From Phycicoccus sonneratiae (GTDB taxonomy: Bacteria; Actinomycetota; Actinomycetes; Actinomycetales; Dermatophilaceae), in contig NZ_JAFDVD010000003.1 in NCBI RefSeq assembly GCF_016887965.1, forward strand, positions 248,001 to 312,000: 64,000 bases of DNA, given 5' to 3'. Positions 52,071-60,768 of this stretch are shown in pieces. Position numbers and translations under genes: made by a program. The number at the start of each line of letters is the position of its first letter. The first letter of the stretch is position 1. The notes below the pieces were generated by a model. That model searched no databases and was not told the origin of the DNA. It was given only the letters and a program-made list of their open reading frames with translations.

Positions 52071-52766
52071 TCACGCCACGACGTGGCGGAGGGTCGTCGT
52101 CGTCTCCGGGGTCCGTGCCTCGAGGGCGGCCCGCTGCGCGAGGTAGAGCTCGGCACAGGCGAGCGCGTCGGTGAGCGCCTCGTGGGCGCGGTACACCGGG
52201 AGGCCGTAGCGCGCGCGGGCGGTCCAGAGGCGCAGCGCCCCCGGGTCGGACGCGGCGTCCCATCCCCCGCCGAGGGCCCGGCGCTCCAGCTCGAAGGTGT
52301 CGACGACCTCGAGCGGCAGCCCCGCGCCCCACAGCCGCCGGCACGCGGCGCCGAGGAACTCGGTCTCGATGCGCGCGAAGTGCGCGAGGAGCACCCGCCC
52401 GGCCAGCGCCCCCAGCAGCGCCGCGACGACCTCCTCGAGGGGTATCCCCCGCGCGAGCGCGTCGTCGGTGAGGCCGTGCACGGTGGCGCTGCGGCCCACC
52501 TCCCCGGCGTCGGACACGACGTGCCCGCCGGCCCCGCCGAGGTCGATCCGTCCCCCGTCGACCGGGACCCACCCGACGGAGAGCACCCGGTCGGTCGTCG
52601 CGTCGAGGCCGGTCGTCTCGATGTCCACGGCGAGGAGGGGCAGGTCGCGCAGGGCGGTGTCCGGGCCCGGCCCCGGCGCCGTGAGCAGGTCGCGGAGCGG
52701 ACCGGGGGCTGCCTTCCGCGCGGCCCGCTCGCGCCGGGCGGCGGGCGAGCGGCGCAGCACGCTCAC
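52071..52766 (-). CDS. DnaQ-like 3'-5' exonuclease (DEDDh)
   Basis: 231 residues, GTG at 52766 overlapping the upstream stop (GTGA). The exonuclease motifs are Exo I LLAVDIETTGLD (Asp and Glu), Exo II LLAHFARIETEFL (Asp replaced by Ala-Arg-Ile-Glu, so the acid position shifts), and Exo III YRAHEALTDALACAEL (His and Asp). A basic N-terminal tail (RRSPAARRERAARKAA) is unusual. It is one of the many PolIII-epsilon relatives used in repair or RNA turnover. Co-translation with the CNB-CBS-DUF294 protein is a conserved actinobacterial pairing. Confidence 0.82.
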   Translation of the reverse strand: MSVLRRSPAARRERAARKAAPGPLRDLLTAPGPGPDTALRDLPLLAVDIETTGLDATTDRVLSVGWVPVDGGRIDLGGAGGHVVSDAGEVGRSATVHGLTDDALARGIPLEEVVAALLGALAGRVLLAHFARIETEFLGAACRRLWGAGLPLEVVDTFELERRALGGGWDAASDPGALRLWTARARYGLPVYRAHEALTDALACAELYLAQRAALEARTPETTTTLRHVVA

Positions 52767-54634
52767 GAGACGAACTGGGTCTGGTACGCCCGGCCGAGCG
52801 ACTGCTGCGCCGAGCGGACGATCGCGAAGGCCTCGCGCAGGTGGCGCTTCTCGAAGCTCGACAGGTCGGCCGGCGAGACGAAGTTGTCGGTCGGGAGGCC
52901 GGCCCGCACCTGGGCCGACTGGTGCCGGAGCCGGACGTAGCCGAGGAACTCGAAGGCGTCGCGCAGGTCGCCCGCGAGCTCGTCGCCGACGACCCCGGCC
53001 TCACGCACCGCCTCGAGGCGGGAGCGCGTGTTGACGGCCGCGACCCCGGTGGCCAGGGCGTGGACGCGGGCCAGCTCGACGACGGGCAGCAGGCCGCCGC
53101 GCTTGATGTCGAGGGTGTCCTTGTGCACCCCCTCCTTCTCGAGGACGAGGCCCCGGAAGAAGCCGAGCGGGGGCTCGTGGGAGGCGGCCTGCCGGGCGAG
53201 GTGGGTGAGGTAGGTGCGGGCTCCCGGCGCCGCCCCGAGGACGAACTGCCGGAGCCGGGCGTGGAGCGACTCCTCGCCGTGCACCGGCCGCATGTCGAAG
53301 ACGATCGAGGAGTGCAGCACCGCGTCCGGGGTCGGGGCGGCGAACCATCCCGCGAGCTCGCGGCGCCACTGCTCGAGCGGCCGCCGCCACCGCGGGTTCG
53401 TCGCCATGACGTCGCCGGCGCAGCGCGGGTAGCCGCAGCGGACGAGGGCGCCGGTGACCCACTCGGCGAGGTCCTCGAACCACGCGAGGCCGTCCTCGTC
53501 GACGGCGTCGTCGACGATCATCGCGTGGTCCTGGTCGGTGGCCAGGGCCTGCTCGAGGCGGGCCCGCGAGCCGAGAGCCACCCAGCAGTACGGCACCGGC
53601 GGCGGCCCGAGCACGGCCTCGGCGAGGAAGAGGACCCGCCGCTCCACCGCGTCGCCGACGGCCGTGACGACCCGGCCGATGTCGTCGGCGGAGGCGTCCT
53701 GCTCGACGAGGGCCTGCACGACGCGGGGCAGCCGGGAGGCCGCCCGGGCGACCCCCTCGACGTCGGGCTGCTTCGCGACGTCGCCGGCGAGGTAGACCGG
53801 GTTGGCCTCCTCGAGGCGCAGCAGGTCGGTCGTCGTGACGACCCCGGCGGGACGCCCCCCGACGTCGAGCACCGGCAGGTGGTGGATGTGCCGGCTCGTC
53901 ATCGCGAGGAGGGCCTCGAAGGCGAGCGCCTCGACCGACCCGGTGACCGGGTCGGCGGTCATCACCTCGGTGACCGCGACGTCCGGGTCGACGCCGGCGG
54001 CGAGCACGCGGGTGCGCAGGTCGCGGTCGGTGACGATGCCGGCGAGCCGTTCGCCGTCCATGACGAGGAGCGAGGAGACCCCCTGGTCGGACATCACCTC
54101 GGCCGCCTCGCGGATGCTCGCCGTCGTGACGACGGAGACCACGTCGCGCCCGACGAGCTCGCGCACGGTCGTCCGGAGGATCGCGCTGCCCGACGTGGAC
54201 ACCTGGAGCTCGGCGACCGCTCCCCGCATCCGGCTGCGGCGCTGGGCGTCGTAGAAGGCGTCGAAGTCCGCGTGCTCGCGGCACAGGGCGTGGAAGTCGT
54301 CCTCGGGCAGCAGGAGCACGAGGCAGTCCTCGATGGCGGTGACCGAGAACGTCGACGGGTTGCCCTGCGTCAGGGTGATCGAGCCGAACGACGAGCCGGC
54401 CTCACCGCGGTCGACGAGGGTGCCCTGCGCGTCGTGCACGTCGGCGGCACCGGAGCGCAGGACGTGGAGGTGGTGGTTGTCCGCGCCCCGGGCGATCAAC
54501 TGCGAGCCGCGGCGGACGTACTCGAGGCCCATCCGGCGCGGGAGGCCCGAGAGCACCTCGGGCGGCAGCGCGGAGAAGGGCTCGTGGGCGGCGAGGAAGT
54601 CCCGGACCTCCGCCAGCTCGACGTCGAGGGCCAT
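52763..54634 (-). CDS. CNB-CBS-DUF294 putative nucleotidyltransferase
   Basis: 623 residues from ATG at 54634. Domain order: cyclic-nucleotide-binding-like N-terminus (about 1-130; HHLHVLRSGAADVHDAQGTLVDRGEAGSSFGSITL), two CBS modules (about 150-270; MSDQGVSSLLVMDGERLAGIVTDRDL, SRHIHHLPVLDVGGRPAGVVTTTDLL), then a DUF294 nucleotidyltransferase core (YCWVALGSRARLEQALATDQDHAMI with the G-S-x9-T-D-x-D triad) and the DUF294 C-terminal helix domain. The layout matches GlnD-related predicted signal-transduction proteins. The target protein is unknown. GACCAT 6 nt before the ATG is a possible leaderless -10. Confidence 0.9.
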   Translation of the reverse strand: MALDVELAEVRDFLAAHEPFSALPPEVLSGLPRRMGLEYVRRGSQLIARGADNHHLHVLRSGAADVHDAQGTLVDRGEAGSSFGSITLTQGNPSTFSVTAIEDCLVLLLPEDDFHALCREHADFDAFYDAQRRSRMRGAVAELQVSTSGSAILRTTVRELVGRDVVSVVTTASIREAAEVMSDQGVSSLLVMDGERLAGIVTDRDLRTRVLAAGVDPDVAVTEVMTADPVTGSVEALAFEALLAMTSRHIHHLPVLDVGGRPAGVVTTTDLLRLEEANPVYLAGDVAKQPDVEGVARAASRLPRVVQALVEQDASADDIGRVVTAVGDAVERRVLFLAEAVLGPPPVPYCWVALGSRARLEQALATDQDHAMIVDDAVDEDGLAWFEDLAEWVTGALVRCGYPRCAGDVMATNPRWRRPLEQWRRELAGWFAAPTPDAVLHSSIVFDMRPVHGEESLHARLRQFVLGAAPGARTYLTHLARQAASHEPPLGFFRGLVLEKEGVHKDTLDIKRGGLLPVVELARVHALATGVAAVNTRSRLEAVREAGVVGDELAGDLRDAFEFLGYVRLRHQSAQVRAGLPTDNFVSPADLSSFEKRHLREAFAIVRSAQQSLGRAYQTQFVS

Positions 54635-54738
54635 GGGCTCATGGTCCCAGCCGCGCACGAGCCCCACAACAGCACGCTGACCTGCTGGAATGACGGGACC
54701 CGGTGCCAGCAGGGCGCCGACGACGAAGGGTGGGCACG

Positions 54739-55002
54739 ATGAGCGAGAACCCGACCGAGGGCCCGGCCGACAGCGGCGCCGGCGAGCCCGCCGTCCCCGG
54801 CGAGCACGACGGCGGCGCCGACGGCGGTGCCGGCACCGAGGGTCCCCAGGACAGCGGCGCGGGCGACCCGGGCACCCCGGGCGAGCACGACGGTGGCGCG
54901 GACGGCGGGGCCGAGGGCCCGGCCGACAGCGGCGCCGGCGAGCCCGCCGTCCCCGGCGAGCACGACGGCGGCGCGGACGGCGGGGCGGACGCCTCGCAGT
55001 GA
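54739..55002 (+). CDS. Acidic tandem-repeat protein
   Basis: 87 residues from ATG at 54739 after GAAGGG. The product is nearly all Gly, Ala, Asp, Glu, Pro and Ser and is presumably disordered. Three imperfect copies of a 25-27-residue unit (GPADSGAGEPAVPGEHDGGADGG) make up the body. The stop overlaps the GTG of the JmjC-type oxygenase gene (GTGA), so they are translated together. No family recognised; it could act as a substrate, ligand or stoichiometric partner of the oxygenase (inference). Confidence 0.7.
   Translation: MSENPTEGPADSGAGEPAVPGEHDGGADGGAGTEGPQDSGAGDPGTPGEHDGGADGGAEGPADSGAGEPAVPGEHDGGADGGADASQ
54757..54999 (+). repeat. Three in-frame tandem repeats of about 75-81 bp
   Basis: Copies begin at 54757, 54838 and 54913 (27, 25 and about 29 codons). 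Copies 1 and 3 are nearly identical over 60 bp. Codon-multiple spacing indicates expansion within the coding sequence. Confidence 0.75.
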
Positions 55003-56222
55003 CCGACCCCGCCGCACCCGAGCCCCCGGGCGGTGCCGACGGCGCCGCCCGGGGGCTCGCTGCGCTCTGCGCCGTGCCCCGCGAGGAGTTCGCGTCCGGG
55101 TACTGGGGACGCCGGCCGCTGCTGACCCGGGCCGAGGAGCTGCCCTCCCCCACCCACGGATTCGACGCCGACGCCGTCGACGAGCTGCTCTCCCGCCGGG
55201 CGCTGCGCACCCCCTTCCTCCGGATGGCGCGTGACGGCGCGACCCTCGACGCCCGGGAGCTCACCCTCGGCGGTGGCGTCGGCGCGGCCGTCGGCGACCA
55301 GGTGAGCGAGGACAAGGTGCTGCGCCTGTTCGCCGACGGCGCGACGATCGTCCTCCAGGGGCTGCACCGGTCGTGGGAACCGGTCTCCCGCAGCGCTCGG
55401 TCCCTGGCCGCCGACCTCGGCCACCCCGTGCAGGTCAACGCCTACGTCACGCCGCCGCAGAACCGCGGCTTCGACGACCACTACGACGTCCACGACGTGT
55501 TCGTCGTGCAGGTCGAGGGCGAGAAGCACTGGCGGGTCCGCCCACCCGTCCTCGACCTCCCGCACCGCGGCGAGCCGTGGACCGACCGGCGCGAGGCGGT
55601 CCGCGAGGCCGCCGCCGCCGAGCCCGTCCTCGACGCCGTCCTGCGCCCCGGCGACTGCCTCTACCTTCCGCGGGGGTGGCTGCACTCCGCGACCGCGCTC
55701 GGCGGCACGAGCATCCACCTGACCTTCGGCGTCCACGTGTGGACCGGCCGCACGCTCGCCGACGACCTGCTCGCCGCGGTCGGGCGCCGGCTCGACGACG
55801 ACCCCGCGCTGCGGGCGGCGCTGCCGGTGGGGGTCGACGCCCTCGACCCGGCGACGACGCCTCGGGCCCGGGACGCGTTGCGCGACAGCGTGGTCCGCGC
55901 CCTCGACGCGGTGACAGACGAGGAGCTCGCGGCGGCGCTGGCCCGGCGGGTGCGCGCGGCCGAGCGGGCCGAGCCGATCGGCGTGCTGGCCCAGCACCGG
56001 TCCGCGGCGGCGCAGGTCGGTCCGCGCTGGCGGGTGCGGCAGGGCCTGGCCGGCCGGTGGGAGGGCGAGGTCCTCGTCAGCCGGGTCGGGCGGTTCACCG
56101 CCGGTCCGGGGGAGCGTGCGGTGGTCGAGGCGGTGCTCGCCGGGGGGTCGGGTGCCGACGCGCTGCCCGAGGACCTCCGGCGCCGCCTCGTGCTCGCGGG
56201 CCTGCTCGTCCTCGACGCCTGA
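54999..56222 (+). CDS. JmjC-type ribosomal oxygenase-like 2-oxoglutarate dioxygenase
   Basis: 407 residues, GTG at 54999 overlapping the acidic-repeat gene. The cupin core is QVNAYVTPPQNRGFDDHYDVHDVFVVQVEGEKHWRV: the H-Y-D pair (H-x-D) and the later His in CLYLPRGWLHSATAL supply the Fe(II) facial triad. GEKHWRV and LPRGWLH are typical of the ROX/YcfD-MINA53-NO66 group, which hydroxylates ribosomal protein residues. The N-terminal GYWGRRPLLTRA and C-terminal winged-helix-like part agree. The ribosomal target is unproven here. Confidence 0.85.
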   Translation: MTDPAAPEPPGGADGAARGLAALCAVPREEFASGYWGRRPLLTRAEELPSPTHGFDADAVDELLSRRALRTPFLRMARDGATLDARELTLGGGVGAAVGDQVSEDKVLRLFADGATIVLQGLHRSWEPVSRSARSLAADLGHPVQVNAYVTPPQNRGFDDHYDVHDVFVVQVEGEKHWRVRPPVLDLPHRGEPWTDRREAVREAAAAEPVLDAVLRPGDCLYLPRGWLHSATALGGTSIHLTFGVHVWTGRTLADDLLAAVGRRLDDDPALRAALPVGVDALDPATTPRARDALRDSVVRALDAVTDEELAAALARRVRAAERAEPIGVLAQHRSAAAQVGPRWRVRQGLAGRWEGEVLVSRVGRFTAGPGERAVVEAVLAGGSGADALPEDLRRRLVLAGLLVLDA

Positions 56223-56305
56223 CCGCTCGCCGACGGGTGCGGGCGGCACACGGATCTGCATCGATTGTGGGCCGCCGACACACCGGCGGTCCCCGACGGC
56301 CGCCC

Positions 56306-56311
56306 TAGCGT
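56306..56311 (+). promoter_or_regulatory. Leaderless -10 element (TAGCGT)
   Basis: TAGCGT lies 8 nt before the ATG at 56320 of the SDR gene. Confidence 0.5.
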
Positions 56312-56319
56312 CGCCTGCC

Positions 56320-57087
56320 ATGACCGACCTGCAGGCCACCTCCTCGCCCGACCTCTCCGGGCGCACCGCCCTCGTCACCGGGGCCGCGAGCGGCATCGGG
56401 GCGGCCGTCGCGCTGGCCCTCGCCGGCGCCGGGGCCAAGGTCCACGCGGTCGACCGGGACGCGGAGGGCCTCGACCGGCTCGACACCGACGGCGTGCAGC
56501 CCCTCGTCGCCGACCTCGCGGACCTCGACGGCCTCGCCGGCCTCCCCACCGACGTCGACGTCCTCGTCAACAACGCCGGCATCCAGCACGTCAGCCCGCT
56601 CGAGGACTTCCCCGTCGAGCGCTTCGACCTCATCCTCGACCTCATGCTCGCCGCGCCCTTCCGGCTCGTCCGGCAGTCCCTCCCGCACATGTACGCACGC
56701 GGCTGGGGCCGGGTCGTCAACGTCTCGAGCGTCCACGGCCTGCGGGCCAGCGCGTACAAGGCCGCCTACGTCACGGCCAAGCACGGCCTCGAGGGGCTGT
56801 CGAAGGTCACCGCGCTCGAGGGCGGCCCGAAGGGCGTCACGTCGAACTGCGTCAACCCAGCGTACGTGCGGACCCCGCTCGTGGAGAAGCAGATCGCCGA
56901 CCAGGCCCGCAGCCACGACATCCCCGAGGACGAGGTCGTCGAGTCGGTGATGCTCGCGCCGGTCGCCGTCAAGCGGCTCGTGGAGCCCGAGGAGGTCGCC
57001 GCGCTGACCCTCTTCCTCTGCGGGCCCGCGTCGGCCTCGGTCAACGGTGCCTCGTTCGCGATGGACGGCGGGTGGACGGCGCACTGA
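56320..57087 (+). CDS. bdhA: 3-hydroxybutyrate dehydrogenase (SDR)
   Basis: 255 residues, classical SDR. TALVTGAASGIGAAVA at residues 16-31 is the NAD site. The catalytic Ser-Tyr-Lys is visible as NVSSVHGLRASAYKAAYVTAKHGLEGL. VNNAGIQHVSPLEDFPVERF and the SVHGL and AYVRTPLVEKQI segments are characteristic of D-3-hydroxybutyrate dehydrogenases that oxidise 3-hydroxybutyrate to acetoacetate. Acetoacetate is also a FahA product, so this enzyme may connect to tyrosine breakdown (inference). The PucR-type regulator gene follows 38 bp downstream. Confidence 0.87.
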   Translation: MTDLQATSSPDLSGRTALVTGAASGIGAAVALALAGAGAKVHAVDRDAEGLDRLDTDGVQPLVADLADLDGLAGLPTDVDVLVNNAGIQHVSPLEDFPVERFDLILDLMLAAPFRLVRQSLPHMYARGWGRVVNVSSVHGLRASAYKAAYVTAKHGLEGLSKVTALEGGPKGVTSNCVNPAYVRTPLVEKQIADQARSHDIPEDEVVESVMLAPVAVKRLVEPEEVAALTLFLCGPASASVNGASFAMDGGWTAH

Positions 57088-57112
57088 GCGCCGACCGGCG
57101 ACCCGGCGTCCC

Positions 57113-57118
57113 TAGGAT
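57113..57118 (+). promoter_or_regulatory. Leaderless -10 element (TAGGAT)
   Basis: TAGGAT lies 7 nt before the GTG at 57126 and gives the regulator gene its own promoter. Confidence 0.55.
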
Positions 57119-57125
57119 CGACGGC

Positions 57126-58958
57126 GTGGCGGGCGAGGGAGACGTAGCGGGCGAGGGCGGCGCCCTCCGGCTGCTCGGCCTGCTCGCCGACGGGGCGCCG
57201 GTGGCCGAGGTCGCCGCGGCGCCGGCCACCGAGCGGGCCCGCGAGCTCGCGGTGCGCGTCGCGTCGGCCCGCGAGGTGCACCGGCGGCGCGAGGCGGGCC
57301 TGTCCGCCCTGCTCGAGACGGCGCGGGCCCTGGCGTCCGAGAGCGACACCGCGCAGGTGCTCGACGCCATCGTCCGTCGGGCCCGGGCCCTCCTCGGCAC
57401 CGACCTCACGTACCTGACGCTCCACGACCCCGAGCGCGGGGACACGTACATGCGGGCGACCGACGGGTCGGTGTCGGCGGCCTTCCAGTCGGTACGCCTC
57501 GAGCTGGGCGCCGGGCTCGGCGGGCTCGTCGCGTCGACCCGCAAGCCCTACTGGACCGCCGACTACTGGGACGACGAGCGGTTCCGGCACACGACGGACA
57601 TCGACGGCGCGGTGTCGGAGGAGGGCATCATCGCGATCTGCGGGACGCCGCTGCTCGTCGAGAACGACTTCGTGGGAGTGCTGTTCGCGGCCAACCGGTC
57701 GCCGCGGCCGTTCACCCGCGAGGAGGTGGCGCTGCTCGGCAACCTCGCGACGCTGGCCGCCGTGACCCTCGTGCAGACCCGCGCGCTCGCCGACGCGGAG
57801 TCGGCGCTGGCCGCGCTGTCCACCGCGCACGAGACGGTGCGGCAGTACGCCGACGGCATCGAGCGGGCCGCGGCCGCCCACGACCGCTTCGCCTCCCTCG
57901 TCCTCGGCGGTGGAGGCGTCGACGACCTGACGCACGCGGTCGCCGACCTGCTCGGCGGCTGGGCGGCCCTCGTCGACGAGGACGGGTCGGTGCGCAGCGC
58001 GACGGCCGGCGCCGCGGTGCCGGAGGAGCTCCCCGACCTCGGGTCGGGTCGGGTCGTCGGGGCGGACGGCGTCTACGGGCTGGCCGTCGCCACCGCGGAC
58101 GAGCGGCTCGCGACCCTCGTCGTCGGTGGGGTCGGCGAGCTCGCGGACGCCGACCGCCGCACCGTCGAGCGCGCGGGGGTCGTCACCGCGCTCGTCCTCC
58201 TCTTCGAGCGCCAGGCCGCTGACGCCCGGCAGTCGGCGCGCAACCGCGTCGTCACCGAGCTGGTCGCCGCGCGGGGTCCGGAGGAGGACCGCGTGCAGCT
58301 GGCCCGCTCGGCCGGCACCGACCCGGAGCGTCCCTACTGCCTCCTCGTCCTCCGTGCCGACCCCGGCGCCTCGACCCGCGCGCTCGCGCTCTCGGCCACC
58401 GCGGCGACGGGCGAGGGCTCGCTCGTCGGTGCCCACGACGGCGACGTCGTCGCCCTCGTCCCCGGTGCGGACCCGGACGAGCTGGCCCGCACGGTGGCCG
58501 CGCGGATGGGGCGTCGCGCCGAGGTGACGGTCTCCGGGGTCGGCCCGCTCACCGGGGTCGACGCCGTTTCCGCGGCCCACGAGGAGGCCGTGCGCGCGGT
58601 CGCCGCGCTCGTGGCCCTCGGGCGTCGCGGCCAGGGAGCGGCCGCGACCCAGCTCGGGTTCGCGGGACTCGTCGTCGGCGGCGACCCCGACGTCGCGGCG
58701 TACGTCGAGCGCGAGCTCGGCTCCCTCCTCGACTACGACGCCCGTCGCGGCACCGACCTGGTCGGCACCCTCGCCGCGTGGTTCGCCGCCGGTCGCAGCC
58801 CGCGGCACGCCGCGACGGCGCTGCACGTGCACGTCAACACCGTCGCCCAGCGGCTCGAGCGCATCGGGGCGCTGCTCGGCGAGGGGTGGCAGGAGCCGGA
58901 CCGTTCGCTCGAGCTCCAGCTCGCGCTCCGGATGCGGCAGCTGCTCGCCTCGGACTGA
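57126..58958 (+). CDS. GAF-domain PucR-family transcriptional regulator
   Basis: 610 residues, GTG start fixed by a -10 box 7 nt upstream; the frame is open further 5' only over bdhA. A GAF domain spans about 65-230 (LLGTDLTYLTLHDPERGDTYMRATDG.., GIIAICGTPLLVENDFVGVLFAANRSPRPFTREEVALLGNLATLAAVTL). A PucR-like GGDEF-related domain follows, and the C-terminal HTH is LVGTLAAWFAAGRSPRHAATALHVHVNTVAQRLERIGALLG. Such proteins often control an adjacent dehydrogenase, here bdhA, in response to a metabolite sensed by GAF. Confidence 0.88.
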   Translation: MAGEGDVAGEGGALRLLGLLADGAPVAEVAAAPATERARELAVRVASAREVHRRREAGLSALLETARALASESDTAQVLDAIVRRARALLGTDLTYLTLHDPERGDTYMRATDGSVSAAFQSVRLELGAGLGGLVASTRKPYWTADYWDDERFRHTTDIDGAVSEEGIIAICGTPLLVENDFVGVLFAANRSPRPFTREEVALLGNLATLAAVTLVQTRALADAESALAALSTAHETVRQYADGIERAAAAHDRFASLVLGGGGVDDLTHAVADLLGGWAALVDEDGSVRSATAGAAVPEELPDLGSGRVVGADGVYGLAVATADERLATLVVGGVGELADADRRTVERAGVVTALVLLFERQAADARQSARNRVVTELVAARGPEEDRVQLARSAGTDPERPYCLLVLRADPGASTRALALSATAATGEGSLVGAHDGDVVALVPGADPDELARTVAARMGRRAEVTVSGVGPLTGVDAVSAAHEEAVRAVAALVALGRRGQGAAATQLGFAGLVVGGDPDVAAYVERELGSLLDYDARRGTDLVGTLAAWFAAGRSPRHAATALHVHVNTVAQRLERIGALLGEGWQEPDRSLELQLALRMRQLLASD

Positions 58959-58998
58959 CGGGGCGCGGACGGGGCAGCGGCGGCGGCGGGGCCAGCGG

Positions 58999-59787
58999 TC
59001 AGCGCAGCACGAGCGCGACGGTCATCCCCACGATGACCACCGACTGCAGGCTGTGGACGACGATGCCGAACCACGCGCTGCGGAAGCGTCGTGACGGCCA
59101 CGACAGGGCGAAGACGTCGAGCAGCGCCGTCGGGATGGCCCACGGCATGTGCAGGTGGTAGCAGGCGAAGAGCACACCGTTGGCGACCCAGTCGGCGCGC
59201 CCGAACACGCCGCGCATCCGCGGGAGGAGGATGCCGCGGAAGAGCAGCTCCTCGCCGAGCACGGTGTTGAAGACTGCGAGGACGAGGACGACGGCGAACC
59301 ATCGCCAGTTGCCCGCGAGGAAGGACTGGCCCTCCGGGGACCCGAGGAAGCCGCCGAGGTCGCGGTCGGTCGGGGTGGGGATCGCCGGGAGGAACTGCTC
59401 GGCGGCGAAGACGAGCGCCGCGGGGACGAGCACCCACCACAACCGGCCGCCGACCCGGCCCGTCCTCGGGCTGCGAGGACGGTTGAGCCACAGGGCGTCC
59501 CGGACGGCCGGCCAGCGGAACGTCCCCGTCTCGCGGCGCACGAGGACGAGCACCAGGACGCCCTGCCAGACGAGCCCGACGGTCATGCAGGCGAGGAGGG
59601 CGCGGGCCCCGGCGGCCGGGCCGTCGAGGGCGGCGGCGAGGACGGGCGTGACGAGCCAGGACAGCACCGCCATCGGGAGGGCGGCGAGGGCCCAGACGGC
59701 GGCAATCCGTCGCGCTCCGTACTGCGGGGGGTCGGCCGGCTCGGCGGGCGGGGTCGGCGCGGGGGCGAGCAGGTCGCCGTGGGTCAT
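58999..59787 (-). CDS. CPBP-family intramembrane glutamic endopeptidase
   Basis: 262 residues, ATG at 59787 with AGGAGG 5 nt upstream. About seven hydrophobic segments. The Rce1-like active site is conserved: E-E-x3-R in LGEELLFRGILLPRMRG, F-x3-H in VLFACYHLHMP, and a later His in VVHSLQSVVIVG. Bacterial members cleave or process membrane proteins, and some act in bacteriocin immunity. The substrate is unknown. It is convergent with the PucR gene. Confidence 0.88.
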   Translation of the reverse strand: MTHGDLLAPAPTPPAEPADPPQYGARRIAAVWALAALPMAVLSWLVTPVLAAALDGPAAGARALLACMTVGLVWQGVLVLVLVRRETGTFRWPAVRDALWLNRPRSPRTGRVGGRLWWVLVPAALVFAAEQFLPAIPTPTDRDLGGFLGSPEGQSFLAGNWRWFAVVLVLAVFNTVLGEELLFRGILLPRMRGVFGRADWVANGVLFACYHLHMPWAIPTALLDVFALSWPSRRFRSAWFGIVVHSLQSVVIVGMTVALVLR

Positions 59788-59950
59788 CGTGTCCTCCTGC
59801 GGTCGTGGGCAGGGGAAGGCTGCTCCCCGGCGGGGTGGTCCGGCATCGGGGACGACCCTGAGCCTCGCCCTGAGCGGTCCCTGACCGGGTTGTCGGGGCG
59901 CGGGGTCCGGAAAGCGCTGGCGCACAGCGTCCTCGCTGGTCGAGGGTGGT

Positions 59951-60538
59951 GTGGTGCCGCAACCCGTCCTGACGACCGACCGACTCCGCCTCGAGCCGCT
60001 CACCGACGACCACGTCGAGCTCGAGGTGGCGCTCGACGGCGACGCCGAGGTGCTCCGGTACCTCTGGGGGCGGGCCCGCACGCGCGAGGAGGTGGTGGCG
60101 AGCCACGCCGAGCGGATGGCGCACGCGGCGCGCGTCGACGGGCTCGGGTTCTGGATGGCCTTCGACGGCGGCGGCCCGGTGGGGCTGATGATGCTCCCGC
60201 CGGCACACGGCCCGGACCAGCCCGACGACCCCACGGTCTGCGACCTCGGTTACCGGCTGTTCCGCCGGCGGTGGGGGCACGGGTACGCGACGGAGGCCTC
60301 ACGCGCGCTGCTGGATCATGCGTTCGGGACGGTCGGGCAGCGCCTGGTCATCGCGCAGACGATGGCGGTCAACCGGCCGTCACGGGCGGTGATGGAGCGC
60401 CTGAGGATGCGGCACGTGCGGACGTGGCACGGGTCATGGGCCGAGCCGGTGCCGGGTGCCGAGCAGGGCGAGGTCGAGTACGCGATCACCCCCGAGGAGT
60501 GGGCCTCGCGGTCCAGGCGTGTGAGACTGACCGGATGA
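59951..60538 (+). CDS. GNAT-family N-acetyltransferase
   Basis: 195 residues, GTG at 59951 (GTG at 59954 is also possible). TTDRLRLEPLTDDHVELE at the start and YRLFRRRWGHGYATEASRALLDHAFGTVGQRLVIAQTMAVNRPSRAVMERLRMRHVRTWH give the RimJ/RimL-like acetyl-CoA signature R-R-x-x-G-x-G/A and the N-x-x-S/R motif. It transfers acetyl to an amine; the substrate is unknown. Its stop overlaps a small ORF (ATGA). Confidence 0.85.
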   Translation: MVPQPVLTTDRLRLEPLTDDHVELEVALDGDAEVLRYLWGRARTREEVVASHAERMAHAARVDGLGFWMAFDGGGPVGLMMLPPAHGPDQPDDPTVCDLGYRLFRRRWGHGYATEASRALLDHAFGTVGQRLVIAQTMAVNRPSRAVMERLRMRHVRTWHGSWAEPVPGAEQGEVEYAITPEEWASRSRRVRLTG

Positions 60539-60642
60539 CGGGGAGGCCGGGTTGGGGAGCTCTCGTCGGCGCGCTGTCCGCGGTGGCCGTGGGCTTCTGG
60601 TGGTCGACCGGGTTCCTGATGACGGGCGCCGGCTCGTCCTGA
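60535..60642 (+). CDS. Possible 35-residue single-span membrane peptide
   Basis: ATG at 60535 overlaps the acetyltransferase stop (ATGA). One hydrophobic segment (ALVGALSAVAVGFWWSTGFLM) fills most of the peptide. No family recognised; only the coupling and hydrophobicity support it. Confidence 0.35.
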   Translation: MTGRPGWGALVGALSAVAVGFWWSTGFLMTGAGSS

Positions 60643-60679
60643 GGACGCCTCACGGGCCGGAGGGCTCGTGCCGTGCTGG

Positions 60680-60716
60680 TCGTCCACAGGTGACGGCTTG
60701 TGGAGAGTTGTCCACA
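60680..60716. promoter_or_regulatory. DnaA-box-like cluster upstream of the HNH gene
   Basis: TTGTCCACA at 60708-60716 is a perfect actinobacterial DnaA box. TCGTCCACA at 60680-60688 matches 8 of 9. TGTGGAGAG at about 60699-60707 is a weak reverse match (7 of 9). All lie in the 126-bp gap before the DUF222-HNH gene. They may be DnaA-binding sites that titrate DnaA or regulate this gene, or may be chance in a GC-rich gap. Confidence 0.45.
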
Positions 60717-60768
60717 GGCTGCTCCGCCACCCTCGAACAGTGCCGGTGCTGGCTGTCACGATGGTCAC

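Noticed and set aside
54757-54999. CRISPR-like array or minisatellite
   Set aside because: The three units are in frame within a coupled protein gene, with no spacer variation and no cas genes.
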